Positions 22,101 to 34,100 of a DNA stretch of 64,000 bases are shown here, piece by piece; the first letter of the stretch is position 1; each line of letters starts with the position of its first letter. The notes under the pieces were generated by a model. It saw only the letters and a program-made list of their open reading frames with translations, had not been told where the DNA came from and did not search any database. The DNA comes from Eledone cirrhosa (lineage: Eukaryota > Mollusca > Cephalopoda > Octopoda > Eledonidae). The stretch is from the NCBI GenBank assembly GCA_964016885.1, contig OZ024741.1, positions 411,279,464 through 411,343,463 on the forward strand, given 5' to 3'. The position numbers and the translations under genes are program-made.

Positions 22101-25100
22101 GGCTAAGGTTAGAGTTAGTTAGAGCTAGGGTTAGAGTTAGTTAGAGCTAGGGTTAGAGTTAGTTAGGGCTAGGGTTAGAGTTAGTTAGAGCTAGGGTTAG
22201 AGTTAGTTAGAGCTAGGGTTAGAGTTAGTTAGAGCTAGGGTTAGAGTTAGTTAGAGCTAGGGTTAGAGTTAGTTAGAGGTAGGGTTAGAGTTAGTTAGGG
22301 CTAAGGTTAGAGTTAGTTAGAGCTAGGGTTAGAGTTAGTTAGGGCTAAGGTTAGAGTTAGTTAGAGCTAGGGTTAGAGTTAGTTAGAGCTAGGGTTAGAG
22401 TTAGTTAGGGCTAAGGTTAGAGTTAGTTAGAGCTAGGGTTAGAGTTAGTTAGAGCTAGGGTTAGAGTTAGTTAGAGCTAGGGTTAGAGTTAGTTAGAGGT
22501 AGGGTTAGAGTTAGTTAGAGATAGGGTTAGAGTTAGTTAGAGGTAGGGTTAGAGTTAGTTAGAGATAGGGTTATAGTTAGTTAGGGCTAGGGTTAGAGTT
22601 AGTTAGAGCTAGGGTTAGAGTTAGTTAGAGGTAGGGTTAGAGTTAGTTAGAGATAGGGTTAGAGTTAGTTAGAGGTAGGGTTAGAGTTAGTTAGAGCTAG
22701 GGTTAGAGTTAGTTAGAGCTAGGGTTAGAGTTAGTTAGAGATAGGGTTAGAGTTAGTTAGAGCTAGGGTTAGAGTGAGTTAGAGATAGGGTTAGAGTGAG
22801 TTAGGGCTAGGGTTAGAGTTAGTTAGGGCTAGGGTTAGAGTTAGTTAGAGATAGGGTTATAGTTAGTTAGGGCTAGGGTTAGAGTTAGTTAGAGCTAGGG
22901 TTAGAGTTAGTTAGAGCTAGGGTTAGAGTTAGTTAGGGCTAGGGTTAGAGTTAGTTAGAGCTAGGGTTAGAGTTAGTTAGAGCTAGGGTTAGAGTTAGTT
23001 AGAGATAGGGTTATAGTTAGTTAGGGCTAGGGTTAGAGTTAGTTAGAGCTAGGGTTAGAGTTAGTTAGAGATAGGGTTAGATTTAGTTAGAGCTAGGGTT
23101 AGAGTTAGTTAGGGCTAGGGTTAGAGTTAGTTAGAGATAGGGTTAGAGTTAGTTAGAGCTAGGGTTAGAGTTAGTTAGGGCTAGGGTTAGAGTTAGTTAG
23201 GGCTAGGGTTAGTGTTAGTTAGAGCTAGGGTTAGAGTTAGTTAGAGCTAGGGTTAGAGTTAGTTAGAGCTAAGGTTAGAGTTAGTTAGGGCTAGGGTTAG
23301 AGTTAGTTAGAGATAGGGTTAGAGTTAGTTAGAGCTAGGGTTAGAGTTAGTTAGGGCTAGGGTTAGAGTGAGTTAGAGCTAGGGTTAGAGTTAGTTAGAG
23401 CTAGGGTTAGAGTTAGTTAGAGCTAGGGTTAGAGTGAGTTAGAGCTAGGGTTAGAGTTAGTTAGGGCTAGGGTTAGAGTTAGTTAGAGATAGGGTTAGAG
23501 TTAGTTAGAGCTAGGGTTAGAGTTAGTTAGAGCTAGGGTTAGAGTTAGTTAGAGCTAGGATTAGAGTTAGTTAGAGCTAGGGTTAGAGTTAGTTAGAGCT
23601 AGGGTTAGAGTTAGTTAGGGCTAGGGTTAGAGTTAGTTAGAGATAGGGTTAGAGTGAGTTAGAGCTAGGGTTAGAGTTAGTTAGAGATAGGGTTATAGTT
23701 AGTTAGAGATAGGGTTAGAGTTAGTTAGGGCTAGGGTTAGAGTTAGTTAGAGCTAGGGTTAGAGTTAGTTAGAGCTAAGGTTAGAGTTAGTTAGGGCTAG
23801 GGTTAGAGTTAGTTAGAGATAGGGTTAGAGTTAGTTAGAGCTAGGGTTAGAGTTAGTTAGGGCTAGGGTTAGAGTGAGTTAGAGCTAGGGTTAGAGTTAG
23901 TTAGAGCTAGGGTTAGAGTTAGTTAGAGCTAGGATTAGAGTGAGTTAGAGCTAGGGTTAGTGTTAGTTAGGGCTAGGGTTAGTGTTAGTTAGAGGTAGGG
24001 TTAGAGTTAGTTAGAGCTAGGGTTAGAGTTAGTTAGAGATAGGGTTAGAGTGAGTTAGGGCTAGGGTTAGAGTTAGTTAGAGCTAGGGTTATAGTTAGTT
24101 AGGGCTAGGGTTATAGTTAGTTAGGGCTAGGGTTAGAGTTAGTTAGAGATAGGGTTAGAGTTAGTTAGAGCTAGGGTTAGAGTTAGTTAGAGATAGGGTT
24201 AGAGTTAGTTAGGGGTAGGGTTAGAGTTAGTTAGAGCTAGGGTTAGAGTTAGTTAGAGATAGGGTTAGAGTTAGTTAGAGCTAGGGTTAGAGTTAGTTAG
24301 AGCTAGGGTTAGAGTTAGTTAGGGCTAGGGTTAGAGTTAGTTAGAGGTAGGGTTAGAGTTAGTTAGGGCTAGGGTTAGAGTTAGTTAGGGCTAGGGTTAG
24401 AGTTAGTTAGAGGTAGGGTTAGAGTTAGTTAGAGCTAGGGTTAGAGTTAGTTAGAGCTAGGGTTAGAGTTAGTTAGAGCTAGGGTTAGAGTTAGTTAGAG
24501 ATAGGGTTATAGTTAGTTAGGGCTAGGGTTAGAGTTAGTTAGAGTTAGTTAGGGCTAGGGTTAGGGTTAGGGTTAGGGTTAGGGTTAATTAGAGTTAGTT
24601 TGAGCTAGGGTTAGAGTTAGTTAGAGCTAGGGTTAGAGTTAGTTAGAGCTAGGGTTAGAGTTAGTTAGGGCTAAGGTCAGAGTTAGTTAGAGCTAGGGTT
24701 AGAGTTAGTTAGAGCTAGGGTTAGAGTTAGTTAGGGCTAAGGTCAGAGTTAGTTAGAGATAGGGTTAGAGTTAGTTAGAGCTAGCGTTAGAGTTAGTTAG
24801 AGCTAGGGTTAGAGTTAGTTAGGGCTAAGGTCAGAGTTAGTTAGAGATAGGGTTAGAGTTAGTTAGAGCTAGGGTTAGAGTTAGTTAGGGCTAAGGTCAG
24901 AGTTAGTTAGAGCTAGGGTTAGAGTTAGTTAGGGCTAAGGTCAGAGTTAGTTAGAGATAGGGTTAGAGTTAGTTAGAGCTAGGGTTAGAGTTAGTTAGGG
25001 CTAAGGTCAGAGTTAGTTAGAGATAGGGTTAGAGTTAGTTAGAGCTAGGGTTAGAGTTAGTTAGAGCTAGGGTTAGAGTTAGTTAGAGATAGGGTTATAG

Positions 25101-28100
25101 TTAGTTAGGGCTAGGGTTAGAGTTAGTTAGAGTTAGTTAGGGCTAGGGTTAGGGTTAGGGTTAGGGTTAGGGTTAATTAGAGTTAGTTTGAGCTAGGGTT
25201 AGAGTTAGTTAGAGCTAGGGTTAGAGTTAGTTAGAGCTAGGGTTAGAGTTAGTTAGGGCTAAGGTCAGAGTTAGTTAGAGCTAGGGTTAGAGTTAGTTAG
25301 AGCTAGGGTTAGAGTTAGTTAGGGCTAAGGTCAGAGTTAGTTAGAGATAGGGTTAGAGTTAGTTAGAGCTAGGGTTAGAGTTAGTTAGAGGTAGGGTTAG
25401 AGTTAGTTAGGGCTAAGGTCAGAGTTAGTTAGAGATAGGGTTAGAGTTAGTTAGAGCTAGGGTTAGAGTTAGTTAGGGCTAAGGTCAGAGTTAGTTAGAG
25501 CTAGGGTTAGAGTTAGTTAGGGCTAAGGTCAGAGTTAGTTAGAGATAGGGTTAGAGTTAGTTAGAGCTAGGGTTAGAGTTAGTTAGGGCTAAGGTCAGAG
25601 TTAGTTAGAGATAGGGTTAGAGTTAGTTAGGGCTAAGGTCAGAGTTAGTTAGAGATAGGGTTAGAGTTAGTTAGAGTTAGTTAGGGCTAGGGTTAGGGTT
25701 AGGGTTAGGGTTAGGGTTAATTAGAGTTAGTTAGAGATAGGGTTAGAGTTAGTTAGAGCTAGGGTTAGAGTTAGTTAGAGCTAGGGTTAGAGTTAGTTAG
25801 GGCTAAGGTCAGAGTTAGTTAGAGCTAGGGTTAGAGTTAGTTAGAGCTAGGGTTAGAGTTAGTTAGGGCTAAGGTCAGAGTTAGTTAGAGATAGGGTTAG
25901 AGTTAGTTAGAGCTAGCGTTAGAGTTAGTTAGAGCTAGGGTTAGAGTTAGTTAGGGCTAAGGTCAGAGTTAGTTAGAGATAGGGTTAGAGTTAGTTAGAG
26001 CTAGGGTTAGAGTTAGTTAGAGGTAGGGTTAGAGTTAGTTAGGGCTAAGGTCAGAGTTAGTTAGAGATAGGGTTAGAGTTAGTTAGAGCTAGGGTTAGAG
26101 TTAGTTAGGGCTAAGGTCAGAGTTAGTTAGAGATAGGGTTAGAGTTAGTTAGAGCTAGGGTTAGAGTTAGTTAGGACTAGGGTTAGAGTTAGTTAGAGCT
26201 AGGGTTAGAGTTAGTTAGAGATAGGGTTAGAGTGAGTTAGAGATAGGGTTAGAGTTAGTTAGAGCTAGCGTTAGAGTTAGTTAGAGCTAGGGTTAGAGTT
26301 AGTTAGAGCTAGGGTTAGAGTTAGTTAGGGCTAAGGTCAGAGTTAGTTAGAGATAGGGTTAGAGTTAGTTAGAGCTAGGGTTAGAGTTAGTTAGGGCTAA
26401 GGTCAGAGTTAGTTAGAGATAGGGTTAGAGTTAGTTAGAGCTAGGGTTAGAGTTAGTTAGGACTAGGGTTAGAGTTAGTTAGAGCTAGGGTTAGAGTTAG
26501 TTAGAGATAGGGTTAGAGTGAGTTAGAGATAGGGTTAGAGTTAGTTAGAGCTAGCGTTAGAGTTAGTTAGAGCTAGGGTTAGAGTTAGTTAGAGCTAGGG
26601 TTAGAGTTAGTTAGAGCTAGGGTTAGAGTTAGTTAGAGCTAGGGTTAGAGTTAGTTAGAGCTAGGGTTAGAGTTAGTTAGAGCTAGGGTTAGAGTTAGTT
26701 AGAGGTAGGGTTAGAGTTAGTTAGGGCTAGGGTTAGAGTTAGTTAGAGATAGGGTTAGAGTTAGTTAGAGCTAGGGTTAGAGTTAGTTAGAGCTAGGGTT
26801 AGAGTTAGTTAGAGCTAGGGTTAGAGTTAGTTAGAGCTAGGGTTAGAGTTAGTTAGAGGTAGGGTTAGAGTTAGTTAGAGGTAGGGTTAGAGTTAGTTAG
26901 AGCTAGGGTTAGAGTTAGTTAGAGCTAGGGTTAGAGTTAGTTAGAGCTAGGGTTAGAGTTAGTTAGAGGTAGGGTTAGAGTTAGTTAGGGCTAGGGTTAG
27001 AGTTAGTTAGAGATAGGGTTAGAGTTAGTTAGAGCTAGGGTTAGAGTTAGTTAGGGCTAAGGTCAGAGTTAGTTAGAGATAGGGTTAGAGTTAGTTAGAG
27101 CTAGGGTTAGAGTTAGTTAGGGCTAAGGTCAGAGTTAGTTAGAGCTAGGGTTAGAGTTAGTTAGAGGTAGGGTTAGAGTTAGTTAGAGATAGGGTTAGAG
27201 TTAGTTAGAGCTAGGGTTAGAGTTAGTTAGAGCTAGGGTTAGAGTTAGTTAGAGGTAGGGTTAGAGTTAGTTAGAGGTAGGGTTAGAGTTAGTTAGGGCT
27301 AGGGTTAGAGTTAGTTAGAGATAGGGTTAGAGTTAGTTAGGGCTAGGGTTAGAGTTAGTTAGGGCTAAGGTCAGAGTTAGTTAGAGGTAGGGTTAGAGTT
27401 AGTTAGAGGTAGGGTTAGAGTTAGTTAGGGCTAGGGTTAGAGTTAGTTAGAGATAGGGTTAGAGTTAGTTAGAGGTAGGGTTAGAGTTAGTTAGGGCTAG
27501 GGTTAGAGTTAGTTAGAGATAGGGTTAGAGTTAGTTAGAGGTAGGGTTAGAGTTAGTTAGAGGTAGGGTTAGAGTTAGTTAGAGATAGGGTTAGAGTTAG
27601 TTAGAGCTAGGGTTAGAGTTAGTTAGAGGTAGGGTTAGAGTTAGTTAGAGGTAGGGTTAGAGTTAGTTAGGGCTAGGGTTAGAGTTAGTTAGAGATAGGG
27701 TTAGAGTTAGTTAGAGATAGGGTTAGAGTTAGTTAGAGGTAGGGTTAGAGTTAGTTAGAGATAGGGTTAGAGTTAGTTAGAGCTAGGGTTAGAGTTAGTT
27801 AGAGCTAGGGTTAGAGTTAGTTAGAGGTAGGGTTAGAGTTAGTTAGAGGTAGGGTTAGAGTTAGTTAGGGCTAGGGTTAGAGTTAGTTAGGGCTAAGGTC
27901 AGAGTTAGTTAGGGCTAAGGTTAGAGTTAGTTAGAGCTAGGGTTAGAGTTAGTTAGGGCTAAGGTTAGAGTTAGTTAGAGATAGGGTTAGAGTTAGTTAG
28001 GGCTAAGGTTAGAGTTAGTTAGAGCTAAGGTTAGAGTTAGTTAGAGCTAGGGTTAGAGTTAGTTAGGGCTAGGGTTAGAGTTAGTTAGTGCTAGGGTTAG

Positions 28101-31100
28101 AGTTAGTTAGAGCTAGGGTTAGAGTTAGTTAGAGGTAGGGTTAGAGTTAGTTAGAGGTAGGGTTAGAGTTAGTTAGGGCTAGGGTTAGAGTTAGTTAGAG
28201 ATAGGGTTAGAGTTAGTTAGAGCTAGGGTTAGAGTTAGTTAGAGATAGGGTTAGAGTTAGTTAGAGATAGGGTTAGAGTTAGTTAGGGCTAGGGTTAGAG
28301 TTAGTTAGAGGTAGGGTTAGAGTTAGTTAGAGATAGGGTTAGAGTTAGTTAGAGCTAGGGTTAGAGTTAGTTAGAGGTAGGGTTAGAGTTAGTTAGAGCT
28401 AGGGTTAGAGTTAGTTAGAGGTAGGGTTAGAGTTAGTTAGAGATAGGGTTAGAGTTAGTTAGGGCTAGGGTTAGAGTTAGTTAGAGATAGGGTTAGAGTT
28501 AGTTAGAGATAGGGTTAGAGTTAGTTAGGGCTAGGGTTAGAGTTAGTTAGAGGTAGGGTTAGAGTTAGTTAGAGATAGGGTTAGAGTTAGTTAGAGCTAG
28601 GGTTAGAGTTAGTTAGAGGTAGGGTTAGAGTTAGTTAGAGCTAGGGTTAGAGTTAGTTAGAGGTAGGGTTAGAGTTAGTTAGAGATAGGGTTAGAGTTAG
28701 TTAGGGCTAGGGTTAGAGTTAGTTAGGGCTAGGGTTAGAGTTAGTTAGAGGTAGGGTTAGAGTTAGTTAGAGGTAGGGTTAGAGTTAGTTAGGGCTAGGG
28801 TTAGAGTTAGTTAGAGCTAGGGTTAGAGTTAGTTAGAGGTAGGGTTAGAGTTAGTTAGAGATAGGGTTAGAGTTAGTTAGGGCTAGGGTTAGAGTTAGTT
28901 AGAGATAGGGTTAGAGTTAGTTAGAGCTAGGGTTAGAGTTAGTTAGAGATAGGGTTAGAGTTAGTTAGGGCTAGGGTTAGAGTTAGTTAGAGATAGGGTT
29001 AGAGTTAGTTAGAGATAGGGTTAGAGTTAGTTAGAGCTAGGGTTAGAGTTAGTTAGAGGTAGGGTTAGAGTTAGTTAGAGCTAGGGTTAGAGTTAGTTAG
29101 AGGTAGGGTTAGAGTTAGTTAGAGATAGGGTTAGAGTTAGTTAGGGCTAGGGTTAGAGTTAGTTAGAGATAGGGTTAGAGTTAGTTAGAGATAGGGTTAG
29201 AGTTAGTTAGGGCTAGGGTTATAGTTAGTTAGGGCTAGGGTTAGAGTTAGTTAGAGGTAGGGTTAGAGTTAGTTAGAGGTAGGGTTAGAGTTAGTTAGAG
29301 GTAGGGTTAGAGTTAGTTAGAGGTAGGGTTAGAGTTAGTTAGAGGTAGGGTTAGAGTTAGTTAGAGGTAGGGTTAGAGTTAGTTAGAGGTAGGGTTAGAG
29401 TTAGTTAGGGCTAAGGTTAGAGTTAGTTAGAGCTAGGGTTAGAGTTAGTTAGAGCTAGGGTTAGAGTTAGTTAGAGGTAGGGTTAGAGTTAGTTAGAGAT
29501 AGGGTTAGAGTTAGTTAGGGCTAAGGTTAGAGTTAGTTAGAGGTAGGGTTAGAGTTAGTTAGAGGTAGGGTTAGAGTTAGTTAGGGCTAAGGTTAGAGTT
29601 AGTTAGAGGTAGGGTTAGAGTTAGTTAGAGATAGGGTTAGAGTTAGTTAGGGCTAAGGTTAGAGTTAGTTAGAGGTAGGGTTAGAGTTAGTTAGAGGTAG
29701 GGTTAGAGTTAGTTAGAGATAGGGTTAGAGTTAGTTAGGGCTAAGGTTAGAGTTAGTTAGAGGTAGGGTTAGAGTTAGTTAGAGCTAGGGTTAGAGTTAG
29801 TTAGAGGTAGGGTTAGAGTTAGTTAGGGCTAAGGTTAGAGTTAGTTAGAGGTAGGGTTAGAGTTAGTTAGAGGTAGGGTTAGAGTTAGTTAGGGCTAGGG
29901 TTAGAGTTAGTTAGAGGTAGGGTTAGAGTTAGTTAGAGCTAGGGTTAGAGTTAGTTAGAGATAGGGTTAGAGTGAGTTAGAGATAGGGTTAGAGTTAGTT
30001 AGAGGTAGGGTTAGAGTTAGTTAGAGATAGGGTTAGAGTTAGTTAGAGCTAGGGTTAGAGTTAGTTAGAGCTAGGGTTAGAGTTAGTTAGAGCTAGGGTT
30101 AGAGTTAGTTAGAGCTAGGGTTAGAGTTAGTTAGAGGTAGGGTTAGAGTTAGTTAGAGATAGGGTTAGAGTTAGTTAGAGATAGGGTTAGAGTTAGTTAG
30201 GGCTAGGGTTAGAGTTAGTTAGAGGTAGGGTTAGAGTTAGTTAGGGCTAGGGTTAGAGTTAGTTAGAGGTAGGGTTAGAGTTAGTTAGGGCTAGGGTTAG
30301 AGTTAGTTAGAGATAGGGTTAGAGTTAGTTAGAGCTAGGGTTAGAGTTAGTTAGAGCTAGGGTTAGAGTTAGTTAGAGGTAGGGTTAGAGTTAGTTAGAG
30401 GTAGGGTTAGAGTTAGTTAGGGCTAGGGTTAGAGTTAGTTAGGGCTAGGGTTAGAGTTAGTTAGAGGTAGGGTTAGAGTTAGTTAGAGATAGGGTTAGAG
30501 TTAGTTAGAGGTAGGGTTAGAGTTAGTTAGAGATAGGGTTAGAGTTAGTTAGGGCTAGGGTTAGAGTTAGTTAGAGGTAGGGTTAGAGTTAGTTAGGGCT
30601 AGGGTTAGAGTTAGTTAGAGATAGGGTTAGAGTTAGTTAGAGCTAGGGTTAGAGTTAGTTAGAGATAGGGTTATAGTTAGTTAGGGCTAGGGTTAGAGTT
30701 AGTTAGAGGTAGGGTTAGAGTTAGTTAGAGGTAGGGTTAGAGTTAGTTAGAGCTAGGGTTAGAGTTAGTTAGAGATAGGGTTAGAGTTAGTTAGGGCTAA
30801 GGTTAGAGTTAGTTAGAGCTAGGGTTAGAGTTAGTTAGAGATAGGGTTAGAGTTAGTTAGAGATAGGGTTAGAGTTAGTTAGAGCTAGGGTTAGAGTTAG
30901 TTAGAGATAGGGTTAGAGTTAGTTAGAGATAGGGTTAGAGTTAGTTAGAGATAGGGTTAGAGTTAGTTAGAGATAGGGTTAGAGTTAGTTAGAGCTAGGG
31001 TTAGAGTTAGTTAGAGATAGGGTTAGAGTTAGTTAGAGATAGGGTTAGAGTTAGTTAGAGCTAGGGTTAGAGTTAGTTAGAGATAGGGTTAGAGTTAGTT

Positions 31101-34100
31101 AGAGCTAGGGTTAGAGTTAGTTAGAGATAGGGTTAGAGTTAGTTAGAGATAGGGTTAGAGTTAGTTAGAGATAGGGTTAGAGTTAGTTAGAGATAGGGTT
31201 AGAGTTAGTTAGAGATAGGGTTAGAGTTAGTTAGAGATAGGGTTAGAGTTAGTTAGAGATAGGGTTAGAGTTAGTTAGAGCTAGGGTTAGAGTTAGTTAG
31301 AGATAGGGTTAGAGTTAGTTAGAGCTAGGGTTAGAGTTAGTTAGAGATAGGGTTAGAGTTAGTTAGAGATAGGGTTAGAGTTAGTTAGGGCTAAGGTTAG
31401 AGTTAGTTAGAGCTAGGGTTAGAGTTAGTTAGAGATAGGGTTAGAGTTAGTTAGAGGTAGGGTTAGAGTTAGTTAGAGATAGGGTTAGAGTTAGTTAGAG
31501 ATAGGGTTAGAGTTAGTTAGAGATAGGGTTAGAGTTAGTTAGAGATAGGGTTAGAGTTAGTTAGAGATAGGGTTAGAGTTAGTTAGAGATAGGGTTAGAG
31601 TGAGTTAGAGATAGGGTTAGAGTTAGTTAGGGCTAGGGTTAGAGTTAGTTAGAGATAGGGTTAGAGTTAGTTAGAGGTAGGGTTAGAGTTAGTTAGAGAT
31701 AGGGTTAGAGTTAGTTAGGGCTAGGGTTAGAGTTAGTTAGAGATAGGGTTAGAGTTAGTTAGAGGTAGGGTTAGAGTTAGTTAGAGGTAGGGTTAGAGTT
31801 AGTTAGGGCTAAGGTTAGAGTTAGTTAGAGCTAGGGTTAGAGTTAGTTAGAGATAGGGTTAGAGTTAGTTAGAGGTAGGGTTAGAGTTAGTTAGAGATAG
31901 GGTTAGAGTTAGTTAGGGCTAGGGTTAGAGTTAGTTAGAGATAGGGTTAGAGTTAGTTAGAGGTAGGGTTAGAGTTAGTTAGAGCTAGGGTTAGAGTTAG
32001 TTAGGGCTAGGGTTAGAGTTAGTTAGAGATAGGGTTAGAGTTAGTTAGAGGTAGGGTTAGAGTTAGTTAGGGCTAAGGTTAGAGTTAGTTAGAGGTAGGG
32101 TTAGAGTTAGTTAGAGGTAGGGTTAGAGTTAGTTAGGGCTAAGGTTAGAGTTAGTTAGAGATAGGGTTAGAGTTAGTTAGGGCTAGGGTTAGAGTTAGTT
32201 AGAGATAGGGTTAGAGTTAGTTAGGGCTAGGGTTAGAGTTAGTTAGAGATAGGGTTAGAGTTAGTTAGAGGTAGGGTTAGAGTTAGTTAGAGATAGGGTT
32301 AGAGTTAGTTAGGGCTAGGGTTAGAGTTAGTTAGAGATAGGGTTAGAGTTAGTTAGGGCTAGGGTTAGAGTTAGTTAGAGATAGGGTTAGAGTTAGTTAG
32401 AGGTAGGGTTAGAGTTAGTTAGGGCTAAGGTTAGAGTTAGTTAGAGGTAGGGTTAGAGTTAGTTAGAGCTAGGGTTAGAGTTAGTTAGAGATAGGGTTAG
32501 AGTTAGTTAGAGGTAGGGTTAGAGTTAGTTAGAGATAGGGTTAGAGTTAGTTAGAGGTAGGGTTAGAGTTAGTTAGGGCTAAGGTTAGAGTTAGTTAGAG
32601 GTAGGGTTAGAGTTAGTTAGAGGTAGGGTTAGAGTTAGTTAGGGCTAAGGTTAGAGTTAGTTAGAGATAGGGTTAGAGTTAGTTAGGGCTAGGGTTAGAG
32701 TTAGTTAGAGATAGGGTTAGAGTTAGTTAGGGCTAGGGTTAGAGTTAGTTAGAGATAGGGTTAGAGTTAGTTAGAGGTAGGGTTAGAGTTAGTTAGGGCT
32801 AAGGTTAGAGTTAGTTAGAGATAGGGTTAGAGTTAGTTAGAGCTAGGGTTAGAGTTAGTTAGAGGTAGGGTTAGAGTTAGTTAGAGGTAGGGTTAGAGTT
32901 AGTTAGGGCTAAGGTTAGAGTTAGTTAGAGATAGGGTTAGAGTTAGTTAGGGCTAGGGTTAGAGTTAGTTAGAGATAGGGTTAGAGTTAGTTAGGGCTAG
33001 GGTTAGAGTTAGTTAGAGATAGGGTTAGAGTTAGTTAGGGCTAAGGTTAGAGTTAGTTAGAGCTAGGGTTAGAGTTAGTTAGAGGTAGGGTTAGAGTTAG
33101 TTAGGGCTAAGGTTAGAGTTAGTTAGAGGTAGGGTTAGAGTTAGTTAGAGGTAGGGTTAGAGTTAGTTAGAGATAGGGTTAGAGTTAGTTAGGGCTAAGG
33201 TTAGAGTTAGTTAGAGATAGGGTTAGAGTTAGTTAGGGCTAGGGTTAGAGTTAGTTAGAGATAGGGTTAGAGTTAGTTAGGGCTAGGGTTAGAGTTAGTT
33301 AGAGATAGGGTTAGAGTTAGTTAGAGGTAGGGTTAGAGTTAGTTAGGGCTAAGGTTAGAGTTAGTTAGAGCTAGGGTTAGAGTTAGTTAGAGGTAGGGTT
33401 AGAGTTAGTTAGAGGTAGGGTTAGAGTTAGTTAGGGCTAGGGTTAGAGTTAGTTAGAGGTAGGGTTATAGTTAGTTAGAGATAGGGTTAGAGTTAGTTAG
33501 AGATAGGGTTAGAGTTAGTTAGAGCTAGGGTTAGAGTTAGTTAGAGGTAGGGTTAGAGTTAGTTAGAGCTAGGGTTAGAGTTAGTTAGAGATAGGGTTAG
33601 AGTTAGTTAGGGCTAGGGTTAGAGTTAGTTAGAGATAGGGTTAGAGTTAGTTAGGGCTAGGGTTAGAGTTAGTTAGAGATAGGGTTAGAGTTAGTTAGAG
33701 GTAGGGTTAGAGTTAGTTAGGGCTAAGGTTAGAGTTAGTTAGAGCTAGGGTTAGAGTTAGTTAGAGGTAGGGTTAGAGTTAGTTAGAGGTAGGGTTAGAG
33801 TTAGTTAGAGCTAGGGTTAGAGTTAGTTAGAGGTAGGGTTAGAGTTAGTTAGGGCTAGGGTTAGAGTTAGTTAGAGCTAGGGTTAGAGTTAGTTAGAGAT
33901 AGGGTTAGAGTTAGTTAGAGATAGGGTTAGAGTTAGTTAGAGCTAGGGTTAGAGTTAGTTAGAGGTAGGGTTAGAGTTAGTTAGGGCTAAGGTTAGAGTT
34001 AGTTAGAGCTAGGGTTAGAGTTAGTTAGAGGTAGGGTTAGAGTTAGTTAGAGGTAGGGTTAGAGTTAGTTAGGGCTAGGGTTAGAGTTAGTTAGGGCTAG

